Assembly: GCA_036655715.1 (NCBI GenBank)
Contig: JAVVPO010000009.1
Span: 1-41,634 of the forward strand
Length of the DNA stretch: 41,634 nt
Reading direction: 5' to 3'
Source: JAVVPO01 sp036655715
GTDB taxonomy: Bacteria; Bacillota; Clostridia; Lachnospirales; Cellulosilyticaceae
The translations under genes were made by a program, and so were the position numbers. Position 1 is the stretch's first letter. Every line of letters starts with the position of its first letter. A model generated the notes under the pieces. The model searched no databases. It saw only the letters and a list, made by a program, of their open reading frames with translations, and had not been told where the DNA came from. Below, one piece after another: positions 32,758 to 41,571 of the stretch.

Positions 32758-34143
32758 CTATCTTCCACCTACTGTGATTTCTTTAACTCTTAGTAATGGC
32801 TGACCTACATTAGTTGGTACCCATCCACTAGCTGAACCGCACATACCTTGCGCTTGTTCTAGATTAGTTCCCACCATATCTATATCCATAAGAATATCTC
32901 TTCCGTTCCCGATAAGACTTGCACCTCTAACTGCTCTATCTATCACACCATTTTTAACAAGATATCCTTCTACTACTGCAAAGTTAAAATCACCTGTCAG
33001 TGGATTTACTGAACCTCCACCCATTTGCTTAGCATATAAGCCATGCTCAATAGATTTGATGATAGCTTCATTATCATCATCTCCATTATCTATATAGGTA
33101 TTAGTCATACGAGATGTTGGTGCATATCTATAAGATTCTCTTCTACCATTTCCGGTACTAGCCATCTCCATACGTCTGCCATTAAACATATCTATCATAT
33201 ATGACTTTAGAATACCATTCTCAATAAGTATATTCTTTTGACCTGGTGTCCCTTCATCATCTATATTAATAGAGCCCCATGCATTTGCTATAGTTCCATC
33301 ATCTATAGCCGTTACTTTGGCATTGGCGATTTGCTCACCTAATTTATTTGCAAATACAGAATTCCCTTTTGCAACAGATGTGGCTTCTAGAGAGTGTCCA
33401 CATGCTTCATGGAAGATAACTCCTCCAAATCCATTTTCAATAGCTACTGGCATCTTTCCTGCTGGACAATAATCTGCATGGAGCATCGTTACCGCACTCT
33501 TTGCTGCATCTTTACCTAGTTCATATAGGTCAAAGTTATCAAGTAATTCAAATCCTACTTTTGCTCCTGGACTTCTACTACCTGTTTGATTATCTACACC
33601 ATTAGAGGCTACAACTTGTATGGCTATCCTTGTTCTAATCCTTCTATCTGTTGTATAAAGTCCATGGCTATTTGCAATAAGTATATTTTGGTCTACTTCA
33701 CTAAGAGATACGCTCACTTGTACAATTTCTTCACTATATTCTTTAGCCCCTTGGTAAGCAACTTTCATCTTCTCTATTTTCTTACTTGCTTCTATTGTAC
33801 TTGGCACAAATAGAATAGGATGAATATTGGTATTAATTCTTTCTACTAAATTAAGATTGATATGCTCTCCTTCTCTAGCACTTCCTAGAGCATCAGCTGC
33901 TTTTTTTGCTGTATGTAATAAACTTTGCATACTATCATCATTAGTATAGGCATACATACTTTTTAATCCCTTGAATATACGTATACCTATTCCATAATCT
34001 TTTCCACCTACTAAGCTTTCTACTTTTCCTGACGTTAATTTGATGTTGTTTTTTATGGTGTCTTCCACAAATATTTCAGCAAAATCTCCACCTGTGCTAA
34101 GTGCTACAGATAGTACATGTTTAATTTTATTTTTTGCTAACAT
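32758..34143 (-). CDS. tldD: TldD family metalloprotease
   Basis: This is the catalytic subunit of the TldD/TldE heterodimer. The zinc motif HEACGH lies in GVIFHEACGHSLEATSVAKG near residue 248, and the downstream Cys/His region includes GMCGSASGWVPT. DDEGTPGQKNILIENGIL and GSVNPLTGDFNFAVVEG are conserved beta-strand motifs. The length of 461 residues is normal. GGAGG precedes the ATG by seven bases. It is the first gene of a two-gene operon ending in a terminator at 31355-31390. Confidence 0.93.
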   Translation of the reverse strand: MLAKNKIKHVLSVALSTGGDFAEIFVEDTIKNNIKLTSGKVESLVGGKDYGIGIRIFKGLKSMYAYTNDDSMQSLLHTAKKAADALGSAREGEHINLNLVERINTNIHPILFVPSTIEASKKIEKMKVAYQGAKEYSEEIVQVSVSLSEVDQNILIANSHGLYTTDRRIRTRIAIQVVASNGVDNQTGSRSPGAKVGFELLDNFDLYELGKDAAKSAVTMLHADYCPAGKMPVAIENGFGGVIFHEACGHSLEATSVAKGNSVFANKLGEQIANAKVTAIDDGTIANAWGSINIDDEGTPGQKNILIENGILKSYMIDMFNGRRMEMASTGNGRRESYRYAPTSRMTNTYIDNGDDDNEAIIKSIEHGLYAKQMGGGSVNPLTGDFNFAVVEGYLVKNGVIDRAVRGASLIGNGRDILMDIDMVGTNLEQAQGMCGSASGWVPTNVGQPLLRVKEITVGGR

Positions 34144-34347
34144 ATTACATCCTCCTTTATTTTTTCTTTATTTATCTATGTCTTTATTTATTTCAAGTCA
34201 TACATTTTATAGTATTTTTAAGCTTTTTTATTCTATTAATATTTTAATATTATATTTTGCATTTAGCAAGTTATTGGTATTTAAAATTCAATCATAGTAT
34301 TATTTCATATTTTATGCCGATATTGGGCATCATTATAAAAGATTTTA

Positions 34348-34356
34348 TGCTATACT
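34348..34356 (+). promoter_or_regulatory. Extended -10 promoter of the SGNH/acyltransferase operon
   Basis: TGCTATACT has the TG extension and a TATACT -10 box, about 31 bases before the ATG at 34387. No -35 box is at the ideal distance. Confidence 0.4.
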
Positions 34357-34386
34357 ATCCTTAAGTTTTTTCAAAGGGGGATTTCC

Positions 34387-35034
34387 ATGAACTTTATATT
34401 TGAACCTAACGACATAATTCTTTTTCAAGGAGATAGTATTACAGATTGTAGTCGCAACAAACTAAGTCGTACAGATCTTGGCGAAGGCTATGTTAATTTT
34501 ATCAATCATTATATTGAAGTACATTTTCCTGATTCACATATTACTTGTTATAACAAAGGAATCTATGGTAATCGTACCGTGAACCTCAAAAGACGTTGGA
34601 GACGTTCTACTCTTAATTTATCTCCTGATATTCTTTCTATATTAGTAGGTATCAATGATACTTGGCGTCGTTATGACATGAATCTCATTACTTCAAATGA
34701 AAAATTTAAAGATAATTATTTATATCTTATTGATAAAGCTAAAGAAAACAATCCGAATCTCAAACTAGTTCTTATCTCTCCTTTTTTACTCCCTACTTCT
34801 ACTGAGCAATTAGAATGGTTTGAAGATCTTAATCCCAAAATTGAAATTGTAAAAGAAATAGCCCATCAGTATAATGCTATTTACATTCCACTTCAAGAGC
34901 TCTTTAATAGTCAAATCACATTAGAAAAACCTAACTGTTACTGGACTCTAGATGGTGTTCACCCTACACTCGAGGGGCACTCACTCATTGCTAAAGAGTG
35001 GATACTGGCTACAACCCTTAAAGAAAAATGTTGA
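34387..35034 (+). CDS. SGNH/GDSL-type esterase or acetyl hydrolase
   Basis: This 215-residue protein has SGNH blocks in order: FQGDSITDC with nucleophile Ser17, IYGNRTVN with Gly, VGINDTWRRY with Asn, and LDGVHPTLEG with the catalytic Asp and His. There is no signal peptide, so it is probably cytosolic. AAAGGGGG precedes the ATG. The adjacent acyltransferase-3 gene starts 19 bases later, suggesting joint work on acyl (often acetyl) groups of a carbohydrate. Its own substrate could be a xylan or cell-wall acetyl ester. Confidence 0.85.
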   Translation: MNFIFEPNDIILFQGDSITDCSRNKLSRTDLGEGYVNFINHYIEVHFPDSHITCYNKGIYGNRTVNLKRRWRRSTLNLSPDILSILVGINDTWRRYDMNLITSNEKFKDNYLYLIDKAKENNPNLKLVLISPFLLPTSTEQLEWFEDLNPKIEIVKEIAHQYNAIYIPLQELFNSQITLEKPNCYWTLDGVHPTLEGHSLIAKEWILATTLKEKC

Positions 35035-35053
35035 TAAGAAAGTAGGTATCCCT

Positions 35054-36043
35054 ATGGAAATTAGCAAAAATGAAAATCGCAATTATTTATTAGATAACCT
35101 AAAAGGATTACTCATTTTTCTAGTGGTATTCGGTCACTCTCTTGAAATCTATAAAAATGAAAATATCTTTATTAATGTTGCTTATATATTCATCTATCTT
35201 TTTCATATGCCCGTTTTTGTATTTGTATCAGGTTACTTTTCCAAAAACTTAGATAGATGTCGTAGCACTGCTTTTAAAACTTTTCTTATTCCATTTATCG
35301 TCTTCAATACTTTATGGAATGGATTAGCCGCTATTTTCATGGGGCCCTCAGCCTTTTCATTCGTTACCCCCGGATGGGCCCTTTGGTATCTCATGAGCAT
35401 GTTCTTTTGGAAAATCCTTATTAAAGACTTGGTGAGAATACGATATATCTTTCCACTTAGTATCTTTATGGGGCTCGGAGCCGGAATCTTCACCGAATTT
35501 GATACCTTATTGTCTCTATCTAGAACACTTGTCTTCTTACCCTTCTTCTTAGCCGGTTATTATACAAGTGAGCACGGACTTGCCATACTCAAGAAACCTA
35601 GTCGGTTATATTCTTTCTGCATCACTGTGATTGCATTAACTTTTGCTGTATTTGCAGCAATTACAAACATCATACCTGTAGAATTTTTATATGGTAGCAG
35701 TCCATTCGAAACCTATACTGTTCCTATATGGTTAGGTATAACTAGTCGTGCTTTACTCTATCTCATAGGATTTTCTTTTGTTTTTGGCCTTATTAATGTA
35801 CTTAAACAAACGCCAACCTTCTTTAGTAAAATAGGTAGTAATACTTTTGCTATTTATATTTTACATACGTATTTACTCATTGTAGTTTTTGCTATTAATC
35901 ACTTTATCCCTTGGATTGCTGTACGTATTTTGGTTTGCTTCATTGCCGCTATAGGTATTACTTATCTCTTATCACGCAATAAAGTTAATCGTTATTTCAT
36001 GAAGTTTCTTAATTGGATAAATCACTTAGTTCTTAAGAGCTAA
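35054..36043 (+). CDS. Acyltransferase-3 family membrane protein
   Basis: This polytopic membrane O-acyltransferase has the family opening NYLLDNLKGLLIFLVVFGHS (Arg/Asp-like start and catalytic His) and about ten helices, including FLIPFIVFNTLWNGLAAIF and TPGWALWYLMSMFFWK. It belongs to the OafA/WecH group, which O-acetylates surface glycans. ATG at 35054 is chosen because the product then starts with MEISKNENRNYLL; an in-frame upstream ATG at 34952 lies inside the SGNH gene and lacks a ribosome binding site. The result is 329 residues. It ends in a strong terminator. Confidence 0.85.
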   Translation: MEISKNENRNYLLDNLKGLLIFLVVFGHSLEIYKNENIFINVAYIFIYLFHMPVFVFVSGYFSKNLDRCRSTAFKTFLIPFIVFNTLWNGLAAIFMGPSAFSFVTPGWALWYLMSMFFWKILIKDLVRIRYIFPLSIFMGLGAGIFTEFDTLLSLSRTLVFLPFFLAGYYTSEHGLAILKKPSRLYSFCITVIALTFAVFAAITNIIPVEFLYGSSPFETYTVPIWLGITSRALLYLIGFSFVFGLINVLKQTPTFFSKIGSNTFAIYILHTYLLIVVFAINHFIPWIAVRILVCFIAAIGITYLLSRNKVNRYFMKFLNWINHLVLKS

Positions 36044-36066
36044 TCTTAATATTTTACTTATAAAAC

Positions 36067-36120
36067 AATAAAACACGGATAACTACAGGACTAAAGGTTC
36101 CTAGTTATCCGTGTTTTATT
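36067..36120 (+). terminator. Intrinsic terminator of the SGNH/acyltransferase operon
   Basis: A perfect 19-bp stem, AATAAAACACGGATAACTA (36067-36085) with its complement (36102-36120), is followed by T-rich sequence about 25 bases past the stop. Confidence 0.88.
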
Positions 36121-36657
36121 TGATTACAAATAATGCCTTTTCTAAGTGTGCATCTTATGTTATAGGCAAAAAAACTTTTCTCATTATCCTGTGTGGGGTT
36201 CATCAACTTATTTTCTCATTCTTTCTTTTAGTACTTATTGTGTGTGCTATCATACGCTTTTGCCCCTACAACCTGGCTTCCAACGCTATTTGCTAATAGT
36301 TTTCTCCGTACGTCTATTCATCATCTGTCCCTCTTGAATGTAAAGCCAAAATGATTTTAGCTTTCTTAACTATTACATATCCAGATAATGATTTGATTCT
36401 ATTTTTTTAATAAAACACTTAACTCTACATTTAACTACAACCCAGCATCATTTCCCATATATTTTACTGATCCTCATGGTTAAGATAACTTGTGATGCTA
36501 TTTATAGTTGTTAGCTTTTTTGAACTTAAATATGTAAGATTTATATTTCCACCATAACGTTACAGAATGTACAAAAGATGTTAAGGTGAATTTTTCCTTT
36601 ATAAAATGAGATAGCATTTGCAAAGACTAATTAAAATCTTATAAAGTAGGTGAAGTC
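36121..36657. other. Gene-free AT-rich stretch
   Basis: I see no gene with a ribosome binding site here. Two short overlapping plus-strand ORFs (36111-36296 and 36146-36337) run into the terminator at their 5' ends and lack upstream signals. No hairpin or repeat stands out. Confidence 0.5.
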
Positions 36658-36840
36658 ATGAAAAATAAAAAAATGAATCCAAAACAAATAACAAGTGAAC
36701 CTGTTACACATCTTCCTGTATTGATGGATGAGGTAAAGGAAAAGGATGGGACTTTTATAGAAGATACGGATCCGGATGATGGGTTTGCGAGTATTAATAC
36801 AGTGAAGTATGGGGTTGAAGTAGATGTGGATGATTTTTAG
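36658..36840 (+). CDS. Small acidic hypothetical protein, 60 residues
   Basis: The product begins MKNKKMNPKQITSEPVTHLP and has an acidic second half with EDTDPDDGF and VEVDVDDF at the end. AGGTGAAG lies about eight bases before the ATG. There is no membrane segment. Its purine-rich sense strand is typical of coding DNA. I recognise no family. It lies beside a decayed gene on the other strand, so it may be part of the same accessory patch. Confidence 0.55.
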   Translation: MKNKKMNPKQITSEPVTHLPVLMDEVKEKDGTFIEDTDPDDGFASINTVKYGVEVDVDDF

Positions 36841-36847
36841 GTAGATT

Positions 36848-37089
36848 TTAAGCAGACAGCAGTAGGAGGGTGTAGGTACCTTTCATAAACACAGTTCCTT
36901 CTGCTTCTGCTTTAAAAAGTTTTTGTAATTCTATCGGTGAGCATTCTCTTCCATATACACTAAATCTTTCTCATTCATTTTACCGTAATGAACATATACT
37001 TTAGTTTTTCCAAAGCTTTGTCTGGGTAATTTACCTTCTAATATCTCTAGATGTCTTAGCTTTTCTTCTCTACCTGTAATATAGCTGGT
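36848..37089 (-). pseudogene. Frameshifted remnant of an unidentified gene
   Basis: Two open frames on the minus strand look like one broken protein. The 5' part reads ITGREEKLRHLEILEGKLPR then SFGKTKVYVHYGKMNEKDLVY, and the 3' part, in another frame, reads GRECSPIELQKLFKAEAEGT then VFMKGTYTLLLSA before a stop. The frame changes near 36945-36955, and no start codon with a ribosome binding site is visible at the 5' end. The family is not recognised. A sequencing indel at the junction cannot be excluded. Confidence 0.5.
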
Positions 37090-37523
37090 TTATCATTATT
37101 GATAAAAAATATACTATCTTTTATCAATAACTGGTTTTATATACTATCTCTTTAACTATATATTATTTATTAATATTTATTTTTATTCATCTAAAAGTTT
37201 ATTATCTATAAAAATATAGAATATTTCTTATATATTTTCATAGATATCATTCAAATTATATAGACTATATTTTCATTTATTCTATAATACATTACCATAA
37301 ATGATTTGTTTAATTATTATCAAACTATTTATTTGATTTATTTAATTTCATGAATTATTCAGCCAAAAATATCATTTTTTCTACATAAATTTATATTTTC
37401 TACTATTTCTTGTAGAAAATTTATCACATTTATGTTAATATGTGATAGAGCACATAATTGATAGAACAGCTAAAGGGATTTTTAAATTTTTTACTATTTT
37501 TTATTATTAAAGGAGAGATTATT
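37090..37523. promoter_or_regulatory. AT-rich control region upstream of the cystine operon
   Basis: Three inverted repeats are visible: TTATTGATAAAA (37096-37107) with TTTTATCAATAA (37119-37130), TTTTCTACA (37377-37385) with TGTAGAAAA (37411-37419), and TATCACAT (37422-37429) with ATGTGATA (37440-37447). The last lies about 77 bases before the tcyP-like ATG and is the best operator candidate; TTAATA between its arms could be a -10 box. No riboswitch or T-box pattern was recognised. Confidence 0.45.
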
Positions 37524-38912
37524 ATGGATAACGTATTTTTTAAAGAGTTCTTAATGATTAGTGAGTTTAAAACAGTATTATTTATGGGTGTTTTAGTATT
37601 ACTTTTCGCATTAATGAACAAGTTTCAAAAGAAAAGAGTCGACTTCTCTAAAAGAATGCTTATCGGTACTGGTTTAGGTCTTGGTCTTGGGGTATTACTT
37701 CAAGCTGTATCTGGATTCTCTAGTACCCCAATGGAAATTACATTTATCTCAGAAACAACTAAATGGTACGGCTTAGTAGGTAATGGTTTCATCGACCTTA
37801 TCAAAATGCTTGTAGTTCCTTTAGTTATGGTTTCAATTATTCATGTTATTATCAACATGAAAGAAGGCGCTAATATTGGTAAATTAACAAAGAATACTAT
37901 TATCACAACAATGGTAATGGTAATTATCTCTGTTATTGTAGGTCTTGTAGTAGGTATGCTATTCAATGTTGGTAGTGGTATGAGTGTTGATGGTGGTACT
38001 TCTGAAATTAAAGAAGTTAAAACTGTAGTTGATACATTAAGAGGATTATTACCATCTAACCCTGCAAAAGCTATGGTTGATGTTAATATCATTGCATTAG
38101 TTATCTTCTCTGTATTCTTCGGCCTTGGTGCTAACAGAATGAAAAAGAAATACTTTGATGTTGTAAAGCCATTCTTTGACATCGTTAATGCTTTACATAA
38201 AATTATCATGAGTGTTGCTATGACAATTATCAAATATATGCCTTATGCAGTTATTCCTTTATTAGCAAACACAATTGCTCAAAGAGGTATTTCAAGTATT
38301 CTTGACGTAGGTATCTTCATTGTTGCTTTATATGTAGCTGCTGCAATCATGTTTGGTATCCAACTTATTGCTTTAGTTATCTTTGGATATAACCCTCTTA
38401 TCTACATTAAAAAAGGTATTGCTGTAATGGTACTTGCTTTCACTTCTCGTTCAAGTGTTGGATGTTTACCACTTACAATTGAAACATTAGTAGACAAAAT
38501 GGGTGTTAATGATGGTACAGCAAGTTTCGTTGCTGGTTTCGGTACGACAGCAGGTATGCAAGGTTGTGCTGGTATATTCCCAGCATTATTATTAGTTTTC
38601 GTAGCTAATATGACAGGTATGCCAATTGACTTTACATTCATCGGTATGTCTATCATCGTTGTAGCTTTAGGTTCACTTGGTATCGCAGGTATCCCAGGAA
38701 CTGCTACTATGGCTGCTTCAGTTGCTTTATCAGGAGTTGGTCTTGCTTCATTATTCCCATTAATCAGCCCAATTCTTGCTATTGACCCAATCATCGATAT
38801 GGGTAGAACATTAATCAACGTAACAGGTGCTTTAACTAACGCTATGATTGTAGATAAAACACTTGGACAAGTAGATATGGACAAATTTAAAGATATGAGC
38901 GCAGAAAAGTAA
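37524..38912 (+). CDS. Cystine/dicarboxylate:cation symporter, TcyP-like
   Basis: This 462-residue carrier belongs to the dicarboxylate/amino acid:cation symporter (DAACS, SLC1-like) family. The N-terminus LFALMNKFQKKRVDFSKRML and the region TKWYGLVGNGFIDLIKMLVV resemble Bacillus TcyP, an L-cystine importer of nearly identical length. The re-entrant serine-rich loop is represented by AFTSRSSVGCLP, with GFGTTAGMQGCAG and IDPIIDMGRTLINVTG in the transport core. ATG at 37524 follows AAAGGAGAG; an in-frame upstream start lacks a site. Two cysteine-metabolism genes follow, which supports cystine over glutamate or serine as substrate. Confidence 0.82.
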   Translation: MDNVFFKEFLMISEFKTVLFMGVLVLLFALMNKFQKKRVDFSKRMLIGTGLGLGLGVLLQAVSGFSSTPMEITFISETTKWYGLVGNGFIDLIKMLVVPLVMVSIIHVIINMKEGANIGKLTKNTIITTMVMVIISVIVGLVVGMLFNVGSGMSVDGGTSEIKEVKTVVDTLRGLLPSNPAKAMVDVNIIALVIFSVFFGLGANRMKKKYFDVVKPFFDIVNALHKIIMSVAMTIIKYMPYAVIPLLANTIAQRGISSILDVGIFIVALYVAAAIMFGIQLIALVIFGYNPLIYIKKGIAVMVLAFTSRSSVGCLPLTIETLVDKMGVNDGTASFVAGFGTTAGMQGCAGIFPALLLVFVANMTGMPIDFTFIGMSIIVVALGSLGIAGIPGTATMAASVALSGVGLASLFPLISPILAIDPIIDMGRTLINVTGALTNAMIVDKTLGQVDMDKFKDMSAEK

Positions 38913-38946
38913 TTCAAAATATAAGAAATAAAGCGAGGGACTCACT

Positions 38947-40221
38947 ATGTTAGACAGACAAGATAGCTATATACAGATATTAATAGAAGAATTAGTCCCA
39001 GCTATGGGATGTACTGAGCCAATCTGCATAGCTTATGCAGCTGCAAAAGCTACAGAAGTATTAGGCTGTGAACCAGATAAAATCATTGTACAATGTAGTG
39101 GTAATATCATTAAAAATGTTAAAAGTGTTACTATTCCTAACTCAGGTAACCTCAGAGGAATAGAAGCAAGTGCTGTTTTAGGAGCTGTCGGTGGGACAGC
39201 TTCTAAAGAGCTTGAAGTCCTTAATGAAGTATCTGATGAATCTATCTCAAGAACTCATGAATTAGTTGCAATACCAGGATACTGCAGCGTAGAGCTCTTA
39301 GACACAGTCATTCCTCTTCACCTTATATTAACTGTATATAAGGGAGCTGAGGAAGCTACCGTAGAGATTAAACACAGTCATGCCAATATTTCTAAAATTA
39401 CAAAGAACAACGAAGTATTACTTGAAAATGTTGAAGATGCTGATAAATACTTAGGTGTTTTCAAAGATAGAAGTATCCTTAATGTTGCTGATATCAAAGA
39501 GTTTGCAGATACTGTAGACCTTTCAAGAATTAAAACATTATTAGCTACACAAATTGAATACAATATGTGTATTGCTAATGAAGGTCTCACTGGAAACTAC
39601 GGTTTAGGTATTGGTAAGATCTTATTACAAAATTATCAAAATGATGTTGTAACCAAAATAAAAGCTTATGCATCTGCTGGTTCTGAAGCACGTATGAGTG
39701 GATCTATTCTTCCAGTTGTAACGAATTCAGGTAGTGGTAATCAAGGGATGGCTTCTTCTATTCCAATCATTATTTATGCTACTGAAAAAGATAAAAATGA
39801 AGAACAACTTTATAGATCTTTAGCTTTTGCTAACCTCATAACTATTCATCAAAAAACTTATATTGGTAGATTATCAGCCTTTTGTGGTGCAGTAAGTGCT
39901 GCTTGTGCAAGTGGAGCGGCTATCACTTATATTGAAGGTGGTACCCTTGAGCAAATCAAAAATACCATTATCAATACATTAGCTAATATTTCAGGCATCG
40001 TATGTGATGGTGCAAAACCATCTTGTGCCTCAAAAATTGCTTCAAGCTTAGATGCTGCTATTATGGCTCATCATTTAGCTATGAATGGTAGAGTTTACGA
40101 GCCATTTACAGGTTTAGTACAAAATGATGTTGAGCAAACTATTGGTTGTATCGGTAGACTTGGTAAAGAAGGTATGAAACAAACTGATATCGAAATCCTT
40201 AACATGATGTTAGGTAACTAG
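38947..40221 (+). CDS. cyuA: L-cysteine desulfidase family protein (CyuA/UPF0597)
   Basis: This 424-residue cytosolic enzyme belongs to the family of archaeal L-cysteine desulfidase and E. coli CyuA (YhaM), relatives of the serine dehydratase alpha subunit. The expected reaction is L-cysteine to pyruvate, ammonia and sulfide with an oxygen-sensitive 4Fe-4S cluster. Family motifs are ELVPAMGCTEPICIAYAAAK, TNSGSGNQGMASSIPI, and the later Cys-bearing GAVSAACASGAAI and GIVCDGAKPSCASK. GAGGG precedes the ATG. It lies 34 bases after the carrier gene and 12 before the flavoprotein gene. Confidence 0.9.
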   Translation: MLDRQDSYIQILIEELVPAMGCTEPICIAYAAAKATEVLGCEPDKIIVQCSGNIIKNVKSVTIPNSGNLRGIEASAVLGAVGGTASKELEVLNEVSDESISRTHELVAIPGYCSVELLDTVIPLHLILTVYKGAEEATVEIKHSHANISKITKNNEVLLENVEDADKYLGVFKDRSILNVADIKEFADTVDLSRIKTLLATQIEYNMCIANEGLTGNYGLGIGKILLQNYQNDVVTKIKAYASAGSEARMSGSILPVVTNSGSGNQGMASSIPIIIYATEKDKNEEQLYRSLAFANLITIHQKTYIGRLSAFCGAVSAACASGAAITYIEGGTLEQIKNTIINTLANISGIVCDGAKPSCASKIASSLDAAIMAHHLAMNGRVYEPFTGLVQNDVEQTIGCIGRLGKEGMKQTDIEILNMMLGN

Positions 40222-40233
40222 GAGGTTAGACAA

Positions 40234-41565
40234 ATGCGTATATTAATCATTGGTGGAACTGCTGCGGGTATGAGTGCTGCAGCAAAGCTTAGAAGAGTTG
40301 ATAGAGAAGCAGAAATCGTTGTATACGAAAAAAGAAGCTATGTATCTTTTGGTGCATGTGGACTTCCTTACTTTGTAGGAGATTTCTTTGGCGATGTAAA
40401 CAACATGATTGCTAGAACAAAAGAGCAAACTGTTGCATCAGGTGTAGATGTACACACTGGTTGTGAAGTGACACACCTTGATGTCAATACAAAACAAATT
40501 ACAGCTAAGAACCTTGAAACAGGTGAAACAATCACTGATACTTATGATAGATTAATGATTGCTACAGGTGCTAGTCCAATTATTCCACCTATTCAAAATG
40601 TAAAACTTCAAAACGTATTTACACTTCATAGTATGGAAGATGGTGTAGCTCTTAAAAAGGCTATGGAAGATTCATCCCTTACAAAAGTTGCTATCGTAGG
40701 TGCAGGTTTTATCGGACTTGAAGTTGTTGAAGCTGCTAAGCAACACGGCAAAGAAGTTCATGTTTTCCAAAGAGAAGAAAGTATTCTTAACCTTCCATTT
40801 GATAAAGAAATCACTGATTTACTTGAGCAAGAATTAGTAAGTCACAATGTATCTCTATCTTTATCTTCAACAGTTACAGAGCTTAAAGGAACTGATAAAG
40901 TTGAAGCTGTAGTAGTTGGAGATGCTGTAATCGATGCTGATATCGTAGTACTAGCTGCTGGTGTTAAGCCTAACACTGCATTCTTAGCTGATACAGGCAT
41001 TGAAATGACTCCTAATGGCGCTATCAAAATCGATGCAAAAGGTAGAACTTCTATAGCTGATATCTATTCAGCAGGCGACTGTGCTACAGTTCCTCATATG
41101 CTTCAAGAAGGTACTTATATCCCACTTGCTACAAGTGCAAACAAACTAGGAAGAATCGTTGGAGAAAACCTAGGTGGATTAGATACAACTTACCAGCTTA
41201 CTTTAGGTTCAAGTTGTATTAAAGTATTAGATATGGAAGCTGGTCGTACAGGGCTTACAGAAGAAGATGCTAAAAAAGCTGGTATTAATTATGGGGTTAC
41301 ATTCGTAACAGATATGAACCAAACAAATTATTACCCGGGACAAGAAAAGATCTATGTAAAATTAGTTTACGATAAAGAAACTAAAGTATTATTAGGTGGT
41401 CAAATTGCTGGTAAAAAAGATGCTGTACATAGAGTCAATGTGCTAGCTACTGCTATCTATGCTAAGATGACTACTATGGAGCTTGGAATGTTAGATCTTT
41501 GCTACTCCCCACCATTTGCAAGAACTTGGGATGTATTAAATATCGCAGGTAATATTTCTAAGTAA
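40234..41565 (+). CDS. CoA-disulfide reductase / NADH oxidase-like flavoprotein
   Basis: This 443-residue FAD- and NAD(P)H-dependent oxidoreductase has the FAD motif IIGGTAAGMSAAAKLRR, the active-site Cys42 in YVSFGACGLPYFVG (the single-Cys SFxxCG motif of CoA-disulfide reductases and water-forming NADH oxidases), the NAD motif VAIVGAGFIGLEVVEAAKQH, and ADIYSAGDCA. AGGAGG overlaps the cyuA stop region. Being cotranscribed with a cystine carrier and a cysteine desulfidase, it is a good candidate to reduce cystine or mixed disulfides, or polysulfides formed from released sulfide; this is inference. It lacks an extra rhodanese domain. Confidence 0.88.
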   Translation: MRILIIGGTAAGMSAAAKLRRVDREAEIVVYEKRSYVSFGACGLPYFVGDFFGDVNNMIARTKEQTVASGVDVHTGCEVTHLDVNTKQITAKNLETGETITDTYDRLMIATGASPIIPPIQNVKLQNVFTLHSMEDGVALKKAMEDSSLTKVAIVGAGFIGLEVVEAAKQHGKEVHVFQREESILNLPFDKEITDLLEQELVSHNVSLSLSSTVTELKGTDKVEAVVVGDAVIDADIVVLAAGVKPNTAFLADTGIEMTPNGAIKIDAKGRTSIADIYSAGDCATVPHMLQEGTYIPLATSANKLGRIVGENLGGLDTTYQLTLGSSCIKVLDMEAGRTGLTEEDAKKAGINYGVTFVTDMNQTNYYPGQEKIYVKLVYDKETKVLLGGQIAGKKDAVHRVNVLATAIYAKMTTMELGMLDLCYSPPFARTWDVLNIAGNISK

Positions 41566-41571
41566 TACTAA

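Noticed and set aside
31408..34143. TldD/TldE as part of a microcin-type peptide cluster
   Set aside because: No precursor peptide, cyclodehydratase or transporter gene nearby; the pair is widespread outside such clusters.
36111..36337. Two overlapping hydrophobic plus-strand ORFs after the acyltransferase operon
   Set aside because: They start within or next to a transcription terminator, lack ribosome binding sites and overlap each other in different frames.
38402..38917. 171-residue minus-strand ORF opposite the cystine carrier
   Set aside because: Antisense shadow of a hydrophobic carrier gene, with no ribosome binding site and codon pattern dictated by the plus-strand gene.
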